From Perkinsus olseni (taxonomy: Eukaryota; Perkinsozoa; Perkinsida; Perkinsidae), in NCBI GenBank assembly GCA_013115135.1, contig JABANP010000019.1, forward strand, positions 124,001-188,000: 64,000 nt of DNA. The letters run 5' to 3'. The translations under genes and the position numbers were made by a program. Below, one piece after another: positions 21,459-33,185 of this stretch (position 1 is its first letter; every line of letters starts with the position of its first letter). Under the pieces are notes generated by a model. That model saw nothing but the letters and a program-made list of their open reading frames with translations, was not told the DNA's origin and did not search any database.

Positions 21459-24044
21459 ATGGAGTCGAAGAAGCGGGCGACGGGTGAAGATGACCTCTGC
21501 TTGACTCCGTACGGATGCTCGTCGCCACTCTGATGCATGTCTGGCTCCTGGGTTTCTCAGCTTTCCCGCCTCATCGGCGACCCTTCGCCTCCGGGGAGAG
21601 TCACCGCCCGACACCGGGGCGCCGAGTGGCACAAGGCCCTCGCCTCCCATGCGAGCCTCGTTGCCACCCGTTGTGGAGTCCTCGCCGGCATCGCGGAAAA
21701 GCGTGAGTGCTTCTGCCGTCGTAGGTTCACTGAGTCCTACTTGTGTGACGCTACTATGCATCGGATTGTTCAGTGAGAGACTTTGTATCAGTGTTTTTCA
21801 GGAAGGACCCCACTGTTTTCAAACATCAGGACTTGTCTGCCAAGCCGTCAAAGCTGGCTGGGAGAAACTGACTAGAGCTCTCGATGCCGCACAGGAGCAC
21901 CTCACGGACTTTCCAGAGCTCTCTCCAGAACTCATCGAGTGCCTGCAGAAAGACACGGTGAGTGTGCTTGGCATCCAGTCCAAGGAGGAAGAATCTTTTT
22001 CTCTGTACGCTAGGTACCTCACCTTCGACTTTATTGGACAGCGCTTGTCGTCTGCTTCGCCCCACTCCTCTCACTGATCGTATTCACCATACCGATCCCT
22101 GGCCCTATCGATGTCCCCGCATGGCAGTGGCTGCCAGTGCTATTCCTCATCGCTTTCCAGTGTGCGTTTTTGCTCGCCCCTTGGAGTAACAGTTTCCTCT
22201 CTGATGTTTGGGGGGAGGAGCGTGTGGCCAAGTTCTTCAAGATCGGTCTCATGGCGGGTGCCTGGCAGCTCCTCTGCCTCGGTGTCCTCCCGGCCTTTAC
22301 TCCTTATTGGCCTCTACCGTGGATGCCCATGATCGGTGGTGTAACACTTTTAGCCACGGTCGTTATGATCTACTATAACGTGCCTCGTGATAAGCGCTCC
22401 CTGAGGTCTAAGAGGAAACTGGCGATGCTGTTCATGACTGTCGGCAGCGGTGTCACTGTGTTCGCCCTGAGCTACCCCTTTCTGTACTACATCTCTCTTG
22501 AGCTCCACGGATTTTTGAAGTTATGGATTTTTCTCTTTTTCTTCGTATTCCGAATAATTTACGAGAAGGTTGCTAAGCACTACGCAAGATTGTATTGTGT
22601 CGACTGCTACCCTATGATAGTGCTCTTCGCGATGTACGCCTATGAGTTCTTCATATCCTCCGTCATTAGTGGTGTCACCGAGGTCTGGCTGGCGATTCTC
22701 CTTATTTCTCTCGACCTTATGGAGAACCTCTACTACATCTACTGTATTTATCAGGCTAGAAACTCGATTTCGTGGCTTCAATCTATAAATTCTTTCCTAT
22801 CCCAGAGTAGAAGTATCAACGGGCACAGAGAGATTGTCAGCAATGGAGCCCAGGGGGGTATGGCCGATCTCGCTACACTGTCTCCAACTCAGACTATACA
22901 TCCCGCCGGTGGCGTACGTGCAGCTGAGATGAGCGGCTATGATCACTATACCAGGACGGCCCGATCACTGCCACACTCTCCTGTCTTGGAATCAAAGTCT
23001 TGGCTGAGTGACTTGGGTGAAGGAGTGACTGAGAGCCTTAGGGGGGAGGGAAGGCAAGCCTCTAGTGAAACACTCTTCAATGCGGTGCGCTGCAACAGTC
23101 AAACCGATTCCGGTGTGCTCAGCAGAGAACAGAACAACAGTCATTTCAAAGTCTTTACCAAGGCCGGAAGATTCAAAGATCGGGGGTCCAACTTTTCGCG
23201 GGTTATGCCATCGATGAACGGAAGTGCAGATGAGACCTCCGATCATCGCATTACTCCAAGAACTTCCCGCCGGCAGCAAGGCGTGAGAGCCAAGGTGGCT
23301 GGCTCTGATGCGCCCATGAAAATATCGAGACGAGGTTCTAGTATGAGCACGCTGGCTTCTTTCACGAGCCTGTCCAAGAATCCGAGTAGCTCGGTTCGTC
23401 GAGGCACGGCGACTATAAACAGTCAGGTTGAAGGTCCTTCCGTTACTGAGGGTTGTCGAACATCGGCTGGTCGCAGCCGCGAGGGGAGCTTTATATCCTC
23501 TCGTAGGAGTAGTGTGCTCGAGGTCATTACAGATCTAGTTACCGGTAGGAACACCGGGAAAATCGGCGAGGGGGATGAGAACTCCGAGCGTGCTCTCTCA
23601 ATCATGACCATTGCTATCTGCAAAGAGCTGGTTGAAGTCCTGGCTCCAATACAATACCTAATCTGCTTTGTTGTCCTACGCTCTCTCAACCCCAAGCTTC
23701 ATGATACATTCTGGGATATGCCAGACGAAGAATTTGTACGTGGCATCTGGAGACTCCTGTTTGAAATCGCCGCCGAAGCGTGTGTTTTCGTCCTACTCAT
23801 TATTGTCATTAAGCGACGGTTGAGCGACTCTGTGATTTTCATCGCTCTGCGGCTTGGTCATCACTTCCTTTGGCCCTTTCTAACTGTGCAACTCTCTATG
23901 ATGACGTATTATATCGTTCTCCAGTACTCTAATGCTGGTATGGTCTTCTCGCTTGACGTCAAGTGGATAGGTGAGAAGAACACAACATGGCACGGCGGTA
24001 ACTGCTACACTAACGGGAATGAGACCATCGAGGAGGTCTGCTGA
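21459..24044 (+). CDS. polytopic membrane protein family, copy A (intact)
   Basis: Four exons join in frame: 21459-21508, 21561-21702, 21802-21957 and 22014-24044 (792 aa). Exon 1 is a short N-terminus ending LCLTP. Exon 2 is a Ser/Pro-rich disordered segment. Exon 3 is a helical segment (AGWEKLTRALDAA...DFPELSPEL). Exon 4 holds about six to seven hydrophobic segments. A conserved turn IPIPGPIDVPAWQWLPV follows the first of them, and KHYARLYCVDCYPMIVL lies around the sixth. A Ser-rich cytosolic-type loop of about 230 residues with SRRGSSMSTLASFTS comes next. The C-terminal membrane block carries LHDTFWDMPDEEF, and the protein ends with WIGEKN.TWHGGNCYTNGNETIEE-Cys. The family is not recognised; the layout suggests a receptor, channel or transporter. 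It heads a five-copy tandem array and is the best reference copy. Confidence 0.88.
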
Positions 24045-24779
24045 GATGTCCACCGAACTATCCTGGGCTAGTAGATCAGCATCTTAGCCTATCCTGTACC
24101 ATCGCTGGCGAGACAGATGAAGGCCCAACGCTTCCATGAATGAGTGAGCCAATGTGGTTCTCTCCGTCTTGCTCATGAACGACCATGTGGCGTTGTGTTC
24201 AAGTTGACATAACGGGAGTGGTCGCAGGTTATTGCTACAAGATAGCTCGGCACCTTGATTACACAGCTTGATAGCGGAGCCATCGTCTTCTGCCATCTGG
24301 TACAGCCCGGGAGACAGGGCGCCGACTCAGCTTTTATGCGGGGCCCACCCCTCATATATTAGTCGACACCTCGTATGCACCTCACAACCTCTGCGATTTT
24401 GCCAAGAGATTATCGTCATTTTTCGACGTTCGTTTCGATATTTCGAGGGTGAAACTTGCGAATAAGATGCGGCTGAAACCGGGCGTAAGTAGAGCTCGAT
24501 GAGACCTTTCGAGTAGTTCGCTCGCTCCGAAAATCCATGAGGGGTGGCCCACTTTAAGTCGATAGTGCGGACTCGGCGCCCTGTGGTTGACGTCATATGA
24601 CGAGACCGAGCTTAACACCCGTTCTGCACGAAGGGATCGTATCATGGTACAGAAGTGCTCAACATTGAGCTCTGCGAGAGCGATGGGTCATCCAAATGAG
24701 TCGAGCCGCAAAGTAGGCAAATCAGACGATGAGAGAGCGTAGAAGGCCACGCAGTTGAGCAGTGCGAAGCGCTCAGCTG
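24045..24779. other. intergenic between copy A and the relict copy
   Basis: No supported gene. Open frames on the minus strand (24084-24296, 24173-24355, 24327-24645) overlap each other in different frames and carry no motif. Confidence 0.4.
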
Positions 24780-24829
24780 CGTCGTTGACGACAAGCCGTC
24801 GATTCAAGGGTAGCATCGAGAACCCGCTT

Positions 24830-25080
24830 GAGCTGGAAGAGCATGACTGCAGCAATCGCCATGGCCCGCAGGACTCTCAGCCTGAGAGTTTCTGGCACCC
24901 TCGGGTTCTTACCAGGACTCACTGAGTGCCTGAAAAGAGGCACGATTAGCGTGGGCAGGAGGGCTCTTTTATTTTTCGAGGGGGATTCTCGACCTATCAT
25001 CTCTTTTACTATGCTGGGTACCTCGTATTTAGGTCCATAGGATGGCAATCGTTGTCGGCATCGCTCCGCTGCTATCTCGT
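24830..25080 (+). pseudogene. relict 5' fragment of the membrane-protein family
   Basis: The segment resembles exon 3 of the family (closest by eye to copy E: ATGACTGCAG..ATC.CCATGGCCCGC, then a CTCACTGAGTGCCTG region). After an intron-like gap it has the start of exon 4 (GGTACCTCG...GCATCGCTCCGCTG). Similarity then ends abruptly near 25080. Reading frame is not kept, and no membrane exon follows. This is a truncated, decayed copy lying between copies A and B. Confidence 0.5.
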
Positions 25081-25349
25081 GCGTTCGAGGATCACAGTGC
25101 TTCCCTCCCATTGGGAGTGTTTTTCCTCAACCGAAACCACTGTTGTATTCCCTATCAGTCCAAAAAGAATTGCGCAATGTGAAGATTCGGCTTAGACACA
25201 GGAGAGTGTGGATATTCAATGCTCGTGCCAAGGATAGCGTCATCGTGAGCGCTCGTTCCATGGCTGCATCAGCGACGAAGGGATGAATGTCTCTCCGTTC
25301 GTAACATGGTCATCCTTTCGGCCCCCTAGGCTTGCTTCTCGCGTTCTTC

Positions 25350-27963
25350 ATGGATTCCGGCGGAGAGGGCCTTGCTACCGGACAAGATGCTGGCCCAAAC
25401 GGGACTGCGTACGACATGCCTCTTCCGCTCCACATTGCGCCTTTTCTGTCCATCGGAGAGCCTTCGCTTGCTCGTGCTAGTGCCCCGACCGGTCCAACTT
25501 CGGAATCTCCAGTGCGAGATCTGCTGCCACTCATAGCAGAGCCTCTTCCAAGCTCACGGAAGAAGGTAAGCTCTGATGGCTGGCATTCGCTTTGGGTACC
25601 GCGTGTATGGATATCCTCGATGATCTCGAGCTGAAACGCCTCGCTGGTTGAGTATGCTCCTCAGGAGGGAAGCCGCTTGCTCACGGGGGCAGCAGTCGTC
25701 CTCGCAGCTATGATGGCAGGCTGGGAGAGAGTCGCCGAAGCACTGGAAGCTGCCCGCGACCGCCTGACAGATTTCCCAGAGTTTTCATTGGAACTCACTG
25801 AAGCTTTGCAGAGGAACACGGTGAGCTCTAATGATACAGCGTTCTATTGCAAGAGCCTCTGCTCCTTCGTGGCACATCCAGTTGAAGTCAGCACGGAGGT
25901 GTTGGCGAGGGAGAGTCTCTCATCTTCAATCCTCGAATGACGAATCTCACCACATGTTTCCGATTCGTGTGTTAGGTACCTCACCCTCAACTCTATCAGA
26001 CAGCGCTCATCGTCTGCTTCGCTCCGCTTATTTCGCTGGTTGCTTTCATCGTACCTATCTCTGGTCCTATCGATGTGTCGGCATGGCAGTGGCTGCCAGT
26101 ACTATTCCTTCTCGGCTTCCAGTGTTCTTTTATGTTTGCCCCTTGGAGTAACAGTTTCCTCTCCGACGTTTGGGGAGACGAGCGTGTATCCGAAGTACTT
26201 CAAGATCGGTTTCATGGCGGGTACCTGGCAGCTCCTCTGGCTGGGTGTTGTCCCTGCCTTTACCCCTTATTTCCCTCTACCGTGGATGCCTGTGATTGGT
26301 TGTGTAACTCTGCTGGCTATAGTCGGTATGATCTACTATAATTTGCCGGAAGGCAAGCGGTCCCTGGGGTCCAGGAAGAAAATCGCCATGGTATTGGTCT
26401 CTATCGGAAGTTGTGTCGCTGTCTTCGGTATAAGCTACCCCATGTTATACTACTTCGCCCTGAAACTCAATGGATTTCTGAGGTTCTGGATCTGCCTCTC
26501 TTTCTACGTGTTCCGAATAGTCTTCGAGAAGGTTGCTAAGCACTACGCGAGATTGTACTGCATCGACTGCTACCCTATGATAGTACTCTTCGCGATGTAC
26601 GCCTATGAGTTCTTCATATCCTCCGTCATCAGCGCCGTCACCGGAAGTTTGGTTGGCGGTTCTCCTGATCTCCCTGGACCTTATGGAGAACCTCTACTAC
26701 ATCTATTGTAGTTATCAAGTGCGACAATCGAATTCGTCAAGCAATGTGATCAACCTGGCTCCACCAGAGAGTCGAGAAAACGATCCACAGAGAAATGGCA
26801 ATGAGGGGCTACCGAATGACGCTGCGCACCCGGGCGTCGGCTCGCGACAAGCTGCGGCAACGACAGAAAATGATGACGAGGCCGAGTTCGAAGCAGCGGT
26901 TACCGAATCGCCTCTGGCTACATCGAATAACGAAACACAGTCCTCGAATGCAGAGGCACTGTCAAATATATTTCTCGGCTCTGGCCCACCCGAATCGGAT
27001 ACAACCTCGGCCAACAGATCAGCAATCCAGATATTGCCGGTACCGGTGCAAGTGTCGTGGGCAGGCCCTGCGATTCTGTCGGAGATACGTCGCTGGCCAA
27101 CGAGGGTGGTACTGGGGCTCTAGAAAACGCTACCGTTCCACGCAGCCCCGGCCGGGAGCAGCACACCACAGCCGAGCCCTTCGCCACTGGCCAAAATGAT
27201 GGGACACTCGGGAGATACTCTAGTGGAGACTCCGCGTCTCCTCCTACCAGCCCGCTCGCAAGTTCAGTGGGCTGTGGCAGTCGAGGGCCCCTGAGAGGAG
27301 ATACGGATAGGAGCGCGCTGAATCTCTGCGAAGATAGTGTACTGCAGGACAACTTCGCGATCGATGATCGGCGTACAAGCGCAGGGCGCTGTTCTGACGG
27401 GAGTTGGCGCTCTTCTCGTAGAGGGTAGTGTATTCGAGATCCTCGCAGACCTGCTCACCGGTGTGAACATGGAGACCATGGCCGGAATGAGAGACGGCGG
27501 TTCCAAGCGTGCTCTTTCTATTATGACCGTTGCTATCTGCAAAGAAGTGGTGGAAGTCCTGGCACCCATACAATATCTGATATGCTCGTTGGTCCTACGT
27601 ACTTTCAACCCCAAGCTTCATGATACATTCTGGGATATGACAGACGAAGAGTTTGTGCGTGGCATCCGGAGGCTCTTGATAGACATCGCTGCCGAAGCGT
27701 GTCTTTTCGTCCTACTGATTGTTGTCATCAAGCGGTGGCTGAACGAGTCGGTCATTTTCATCGCTCTACGTCTAGGCTATCAGTTTTTCTGGCCATTCTT
27801 GGCTATGCAGGTCTGCCTCATGACGCACTATATAGATCTTCAGTATTCCAATGCCGGTATGACCTTTTCGTTTGACTTCAAGTGGATAGGTGAGAAGAAC
27901 ACAACATGGCATGGTGGTAACTGCTACACTACCGGGAATGAGACCATTGAAGACGTCTGCTGA
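25350..27963 (+). pseudogene. polytopic membrane protein family, copy B (several frame breaks)
   Basis: Exons corresponding to copy A can be placed at 25350-25565, 25665-25820 and 25976-27963. Exons 1 and 2 appear fused, because the usual acceptor between them is absent and the frame is open. Within exon 4 the frame changes several times: +1 near 26190 (TCG AAG of other copies reads TCCGAAG), +1 near 26642 (ACCGGAA), a -1-type change near 27010, and +1 near 27425. All membrane segments and the C-terminal hallmark (WIGEKNTTWHGGNCYTTGN...DVC) are otherwise present and conserved. Its Ser-rich loop differs strongly from the other copies. It is either a recent pseudogene or a real gene affected by assembly indels. 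Confidence 0.68.
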
Positions 27964-28999
27964 GAGAGCAAACCAGATTAACCTGGATCGGCAGCCCGCG
28001 GATACAGGTCCTGTACCATTGCTCGTTCAGATATCATGAGAAATGCGTTTATTTCATAAATAGACGAGTCCTTATGATGTCCAGCGTTTTGTAGGGCGCT
28101 AAGCATGTGTTGTCGCATTGCTGTAGTGGGTCTCCTTTTTCAGGCTTCACTAATCTTGTGTAATCACCAGCCCTAATCCCGTGCCGTAATTTCCCTCCTG
28201 AAGTTTCCCGGTGTGATCGTCAGAGCCAAGGCAGGCCATCAAATTAGCCGAGCTTAACGTGTTTCCAATACCTTGGGAGGATTGTTCACCTTGAGGTTGG
28301 ATCGCGAAGGCAAGCTGTTGTACTCGAACTCAACGTAAGCTGATTGCGGATTGGGGTTTGCCCACGATCTGCATTGAGCTGTTGTCAAGTTCTTGTCTCA
28401 TGTCTTGTAGACAAGTTTTGCGCAGCACGAGTGTCACCACTCGACCATGTCTTCCCGTCCCTGATTATTGCGCTGTAAACCGTTGCCTTCATCCTCGATC
28501 TGGAGACTACTCGCCTCCTCATGTTGTGCTCATGATTTCCTCGAGCAACTATCGGTAGCTGCCTCTGAAAGGGGTCAACGAATCGATCACTCCGAGTGAT
28601 AGGGTGTCTCTGTGGTGAGCGCAGCACAGGCGCGGGCAGCGATTGCACAGCTTAATCTCCTGAGACCGGAGGGACGCCGCTGAGTCGGCCAAACCAGGTT
28701 GCTTCACGATCTGCTGACTGGCCGTCGAGTCGACGGCGTCGACTAATGGCTTTATTCTGCTAATACTCAGGGTATCAACTCGATCCCTCTGGAAGTGTTC
28801 CTCTGTTTCCCTCCAATATCTTACCTATGCTGTCATTGTGGATGAATCACCTCGACTCATTGGAACCCTCTACCAATAACGTAGGAGGAGTGAGTCGTTG
28901 GCGGGACAGTCTGGGGGATCCATTCATGCGCAGTTCCCTGGCGTTCACGCGACGCCCTCCGCTGCCTTCGTTCTGCCAGCCTTTCTTTTGACGTGCTAT
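27964..28999. other. intergenic between copies B and C
   Basis: About 1 kb without a supported gene. The 3' flank of copy B (AGAGCAAACCAGATTAACCTGG) resembles the sequence after the other copies. The sequence just before copy C ends TTTTGACGTGCTATATGG, a context shared with copy D. Confidence 0.45.
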
Positions 29000-31592
29000 A
29001 TGGACTCCAACGATCGGGCAGTTGGCGCCGAGCGAAGTGGTGGCTTGTGTCTGACTCCGTGCGAATGGGCCTCACCACTCCATTGCTCGCCTGACCCTCT
29101 TCTTCAGTCGTTCCGCTTCATCGACGAGCCTTCGCCTCAAGGCAGACTCACCGCCCAGCGGCGGTGCTGCGAGGAGGACAAGGTCAGCGTCTCCCGTGCC
29201 AGCCCCCTTACCACTCATTGCAGAGTCCTCTGCGGCATCACGGAAGAGTGTGAGCACTTCGACCCTCCGAGTTCGCTGAAGTCCGTGTTATACTGTTGTA
29301 GTGCTCTCTCTACGTTAAAGCGGTGATCCCAACGAACTGAGTCCCAGCGTTTCTCAGGAGAGGCGCCACTTTTCTATTACACTGGAAGTATCTCCGCTCA
29401 TCTATCAAAGCCGCCTGGGAGAAACTGACTGGAGTCCTGGATGCCGCACTCATGTGCCTCGCAGACTTTCCCGAGCTCTCGGCGGAGCTCACTGAATGTC
29501 TACTGAGAGACACGGTGAGTGAGGTTGACCTCTGGCTACCAAGAGGATAGCATCTCCCTACGCGAGGTACCCCACCTCAGAGCTCTATCGGGCAGCACTG
29601 ATTGTCTGCTTTGGCCCACTCGCCTCGCTCATCGTGTTTGCTATACCGATCCCGGGCCCAATTGATGTGTCTGTATGGCAGTGGCTGCCAGTACTATTCA
29701 TCATTTTCTTCCAGTGTACCTTTATGCTCGCTCCGTGGAGTAACAGCTTCCTTTCCGACGTCTGGAGTGACGAGCGTGTATCGAAGTACTTCAAGATCGG
29801 TCTCATGGCGGGTGCCTGGCAGGCATTCTGGCTCGGTGTAATCCCGGCCTTCACTCCCTACTGGCCTCTACCATGGATGCCGCTGATCGCTGGTGCGACA
29901 CTCTCGGCTGTGTTCGGTATGATCTACTATAACGTGCCTCGTGATAAGCGCTCAGCAGAGTGCAGAAAGAAGATAGCAATGGTGTTCGTCACGCTTGGCG
30001 GTGGGGAAGCCATTTTCGGCATAAGCTACCCTATCCTTTACCATATTTCCCTCGAGCTCAATGGATTATTGAAGCTTTGCTTTTTTCTCGGCTTTTACGT
30101 GTTCCGCAAAGTTTTTGAGAATGTTGCTAAGCACTATGCAAGAATGTTTTGCATTGACTGCTACCCTATGATAGTGCTCTTCGGGATGTACGCCTATGAA
30201 TTCTTCGTATCCTCCGCCATTAGTGATGTCCCCGAGGTTTGGTTGGCCATGCTCTTAATCGCCTTAGACCTCGCGGAAAACTTTTTTCACATCTACTGCA
30301 TCTATCGAGCTGGAGACCCGAGCTTGTCCCTTGGCAATACGAGTCGAGTTGCACTTGAAGACACGGAGCACGATCTACAGAGAGAAGGAGACGATGAAGA
30401 TCAGCCGAATCTACTATCGCCTTCTGATCTCGAGCATCCCGCCGACTATTCGCGAGAAATGCCGCAGAAGAGCGACAGTTACCACGATGCAGAGATGGAG
30501 CCGCCACTGCCGCAGTCGGCCGTCTCAGAACCCGGTTCCCAGCTGAGTGCCTCTGGTAAACGTGACGGGTCCCCGCGGGGAGAAGACGGAGAAGCCTCCA
30601 TTAAAGCGTCCCTTCATGCGGTGCAGTGCCCTGGTCAAGTCGAGTCGGATGGCGTGTGCGGCACGGGAAGCGGCCGTCCCAAAAATTGCATCTCGTCCAG
30701 TGGCGCCCAGTGTTCCGAATTTTCACCGATTATGCCGTCGATGAACGGAAGGGTCGCTGAGAGTTCGGACCACGGCATTGCTTCTGCCGGCCGGAAGCGA
30801 GAGATCGTCGCCAAGCTATCTAATACTACCGAGCGATGGGGGATAGCAAGACGAGGCTCTAGTATGAGCACCCTGTCCTCATTCACTAGCCTGCTGAAAC
30901 ATATGACAGGCTCTGGTCTTCAAAAACCAGTGAGAGCTAACTTGGGTAAAAGATCGCCGTCCCCTGGTGGAAACGGTCTGGTCAAGGGCCCCTTCTCCAT
31001 TGATGATGCTCAGACGATAGTTCGACGCACGTCCCATAAAGGCTCGCTGTCCTCGCGTAGAAGTAGCGTGCTTGAGATGATTACAGAAGTAATAATCGGC
31101 CGAAGCAAAGGAAAGTCAGCCGAGAAACTTTCCAAGCGCTCACTTTCTGTGATGACCATTGCCATTTGCGAAGAAATGGTTGAGATTTTGGCTCCCCTGC
31201 ATTTCCTGATATCCTCGTGTGTCCTACGTACTTTCAACCCCAAGCTGCACGATACCTTCTGGGATATGACAGACGAGGAGTTTGCACGCAGCATCCGCAG
31301 GCTCTTGATCGACATCGTGGCCGAAGCAAGCCTTCTCGTAGTACTCATTGTCGTCATGAAGCGACGGTTCGACGAGTCTGTCATATTCATCGCTTTGCGC
31401 CTCGGATATTACTTCCTCTGGCCATTTCTCACCGTGCAATTTTCTATGATGTCATATTATATTCTCCTCCAGTACTCGAACGCTGGCATGACTTTCTCGG
31501 TCGAGTTCATGTGGGTTGGTGAGAAGAATGTGACGTGGCACGGCGGTAACTGTTATACTCGTGGGAGTGAGACCGTCGACGAGTTCTGCTGA
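29000..31592 (+). CDS. polytopic membrane protein family, copy C
   Basis: Exons by comparison with copies A and D are 29000-29058 (59 nt), 29108-29249 (142 nt), 29358-29514 and 29567-31592. Exons 3 and 4 are each exactly one base longer than frame allows. One extra G lies in CTGGAAGTATC at about 29388, against CTGGAATATC in copy D. One extra C lies in CACCTCAGAG at about 29577, against CACCTAGAG. Leaving these aside, the product would be about 793 aa. Exon 4 is otherwise open for more than 650 codons. Copy C is closest to copy D, including the loop motif RRGSSMSTLSSFTSLLKHM and the ending WVGEKNVTWHGGNCYTRGS. Function is unknown. Confidence 0.8.
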
Positions 31593-32655
31593 GACTCCAA
31601 CCAGGCTAGTCCAGGCTAGTAGTCCAGGACCACAGGCCCTGTAACATTGCTTGTCGAGATAGATGGAGACTTATTGTTTCCCATGAATCAATAAGTCACC
31701 GTGAATATTCTCATTCCGCATGGCTTGTCAGTATTTATGTGTGGTTGCGTTGCCTCAGGGGGTGAAACATTGAAAACGTGTGTAATCGCTACGGCAGAGC
31801 CCGAAGACTCGTAATTCCATTCCCAAGGCTAGACGATGTGATATTTCACATCATATCGCTTATCACGGTGATAAGCGACAGGTCACTAGATAATTTCACC
31901 TGCGGGCCTCCGCTAATTTGATTCAAATTAGATGGCTTCTACGTATGAAGAATGATTTCGATCCTCCCGCTCCAGGCGCGTGGGTCCGAGGGGAAGGCGA
32001 TTCACGCCCCTACTTTAGAAAGGCAAGAGTCGGTATGCCACTCGCGCGGCGCGAATTTCGCCCTTGCCCCCAACCGTACCCGCAATGCACTGAGCTTAGC
32101 ATGTGCGGCCGATACGCACAAGAACCACCTTTCGTCGTCACCTAAACGCTGGAAGGCTCATTGTCGCCTGTTGGCACGAAATGCCTGGATGCGCATAGCG
32201 TACTCCAGAGCTCTCATGTTACCTAGGGACGGCATTTCGCCAACTTCGTAAACTAGGGCCATGAAGAGCAGCGCCTCCACAGAGAAAGGGGGATGAGGCT
32301 CAAACCGAACACCTGCCTCACACTGGGCAGGTGGTCTAGGGCTGTCGGGTTGTTGTCAGCCGACTCTGCCGAAACCGACGTCGAGCTCTAGCTTCTAACG
32401 TTTGCCAGCTCCGGCCATGGCGGTGTCACAGTCGCCGACTGCCAGTCAAGTAGTCTCGGAGCTTCTCCTTTCTTGATGCGGTTCAGAACTTTGCCCTCCA
32501 CAACGAAGCGGCCAGGTGTGGGCAGAGCATTCCTGGCCTTGAAGGTAGCTCGATGTCAACGAATAGACTCTTCCGGGTACAGCTGCTTCACTACGTGGCC
32601 TGTTGTGTTTCGGAGGCTCAATCTCCGATCTCAGCCCCATTTTTTGACGTGCTAT
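31593..32655. repeat. duplicated intergenic block (first copy)
   Basis: The sequence after copy C matches the sequence after copy D (51966-52758) over several separate stretches. These are the 3' flank (GAGACTCCAACCAGGCTAG), the TGAATAT.CTCATTCCGCATGGCTTGTCA segment, a GGCCATGAAGAGCAGC segment, and a CCGA.GTCGAGCTCTAGCTTCT segment leading to TTGCCCTCCACAACGAAGCGG. This shows that the duplication unit was gene plus downstream spacer. A minus-strand frame in the second block (52158-52466) is only partly open here, so if it was ever a gene it is decaying. Confidence 0.65.
31835..31930. repeat. three consecutive perfect hairpins
   Basis: Three inverted repeats lie in 96 bp. The first is GATGTGA...TCACATC at 31835-31852. 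The second is CGCTTATCAC-G-GTGATAAGCG at 31857-31877. The third is TAATTTGA-T-TCAAATTA at 31914-31930. All arms are perfect. They lie between copies C and D and may be regulatory, a small foldback element or a replication-prone site. No coding frame crosses them. Confidence 0.75.
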
Positions 32656-32828
32656 ATGGACTCCAATGAGCAGGCAGTTGCTACCGAGCGAGGTGGTGGC
32701 CTATGCCTGACTCCGTACGGACTAACATATTCTCACCTCACCGCTCCGCCGCATGCCTAGCCTCTTTGCCTCAGTCGTTCCGCTTCACCGACGAGCCATC
32801 GCCTCAAGGCAGCCTCACCGCCGTATGG
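32656..32828 (+). pseudogene. membrane-protein family copy D, 5' part (split by insertion)
   Basis: Exon 1 is 32656-32714 (59 nt, MDSNEQAVATERGGGLCLTP), identical in length to that of copy C. After a 60-nt intron, exon 2 starts at 32775 and is cut at 32828 inside the codons for Ser-Pro-Pro-Tyr-Gly. The rest of exon 2 resumes at 49462, beyond the 16.6-kb element. The 54 nt here plus the 88 nt there make 142 nt, exactly the exon 2 length of copies A and C. As arranged here, this 5' part cannot make the full protein unless the whole element is removed. Confidence 0.85.
32817..32828. repeat. target-site duplication, left
   Basis: ACCGCCGTATGG lies directly before the element's left end and is repeated at 49450-49461. 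The outermost A may be chance, so the true duplication is 11 or 12 bp. That fits the roughly 8-12-bp duplications made by Mutator-like transposases. Confidence 0.85.
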
Positions 32829-33185
32829 CAAAATTGGTCTAATCTATGCAAGCTTATCTAATCTATGCAAATCATACAAATCCAAGCCAACCCCTCAAAT
32901 CTAAGCAATACTTGTTAATCTATGCAATAAACTGCGTCGTCTAAGCCATGCATCTAATGCTTAGATTAGGCGAGCGAGCGAAGCGAGCTCGCAAGAAAAT
33001 AATCAGAGGGTTGTGTCTGTTGAACGTCATACACTTTCCAGGGTGGCAGGAATGTTGTACTGTGTAATATACAGATACGGTCATGCATCAGGAGTCCTGA
33101 TAAATGTGAATGCGTGTTTTACTGTCGATGTACTGTACGAAACTCGTTGTTCCTTCATCCTGATAGTTTCAAGTTTGAGGTTTCT
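32829..33185 (+). repeat. element left-end repeat, outer copy
   Basis: This 357-bp segment is repeated at 39502-39858 with only a few differences near its 3' end. It contains three TAATCTATGCAA motifs and the short palindromic run GCGAGCGAGCGAAGCGAGCTCGC. The outer copy borders the target-site duplication. Confidence 0.9.
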
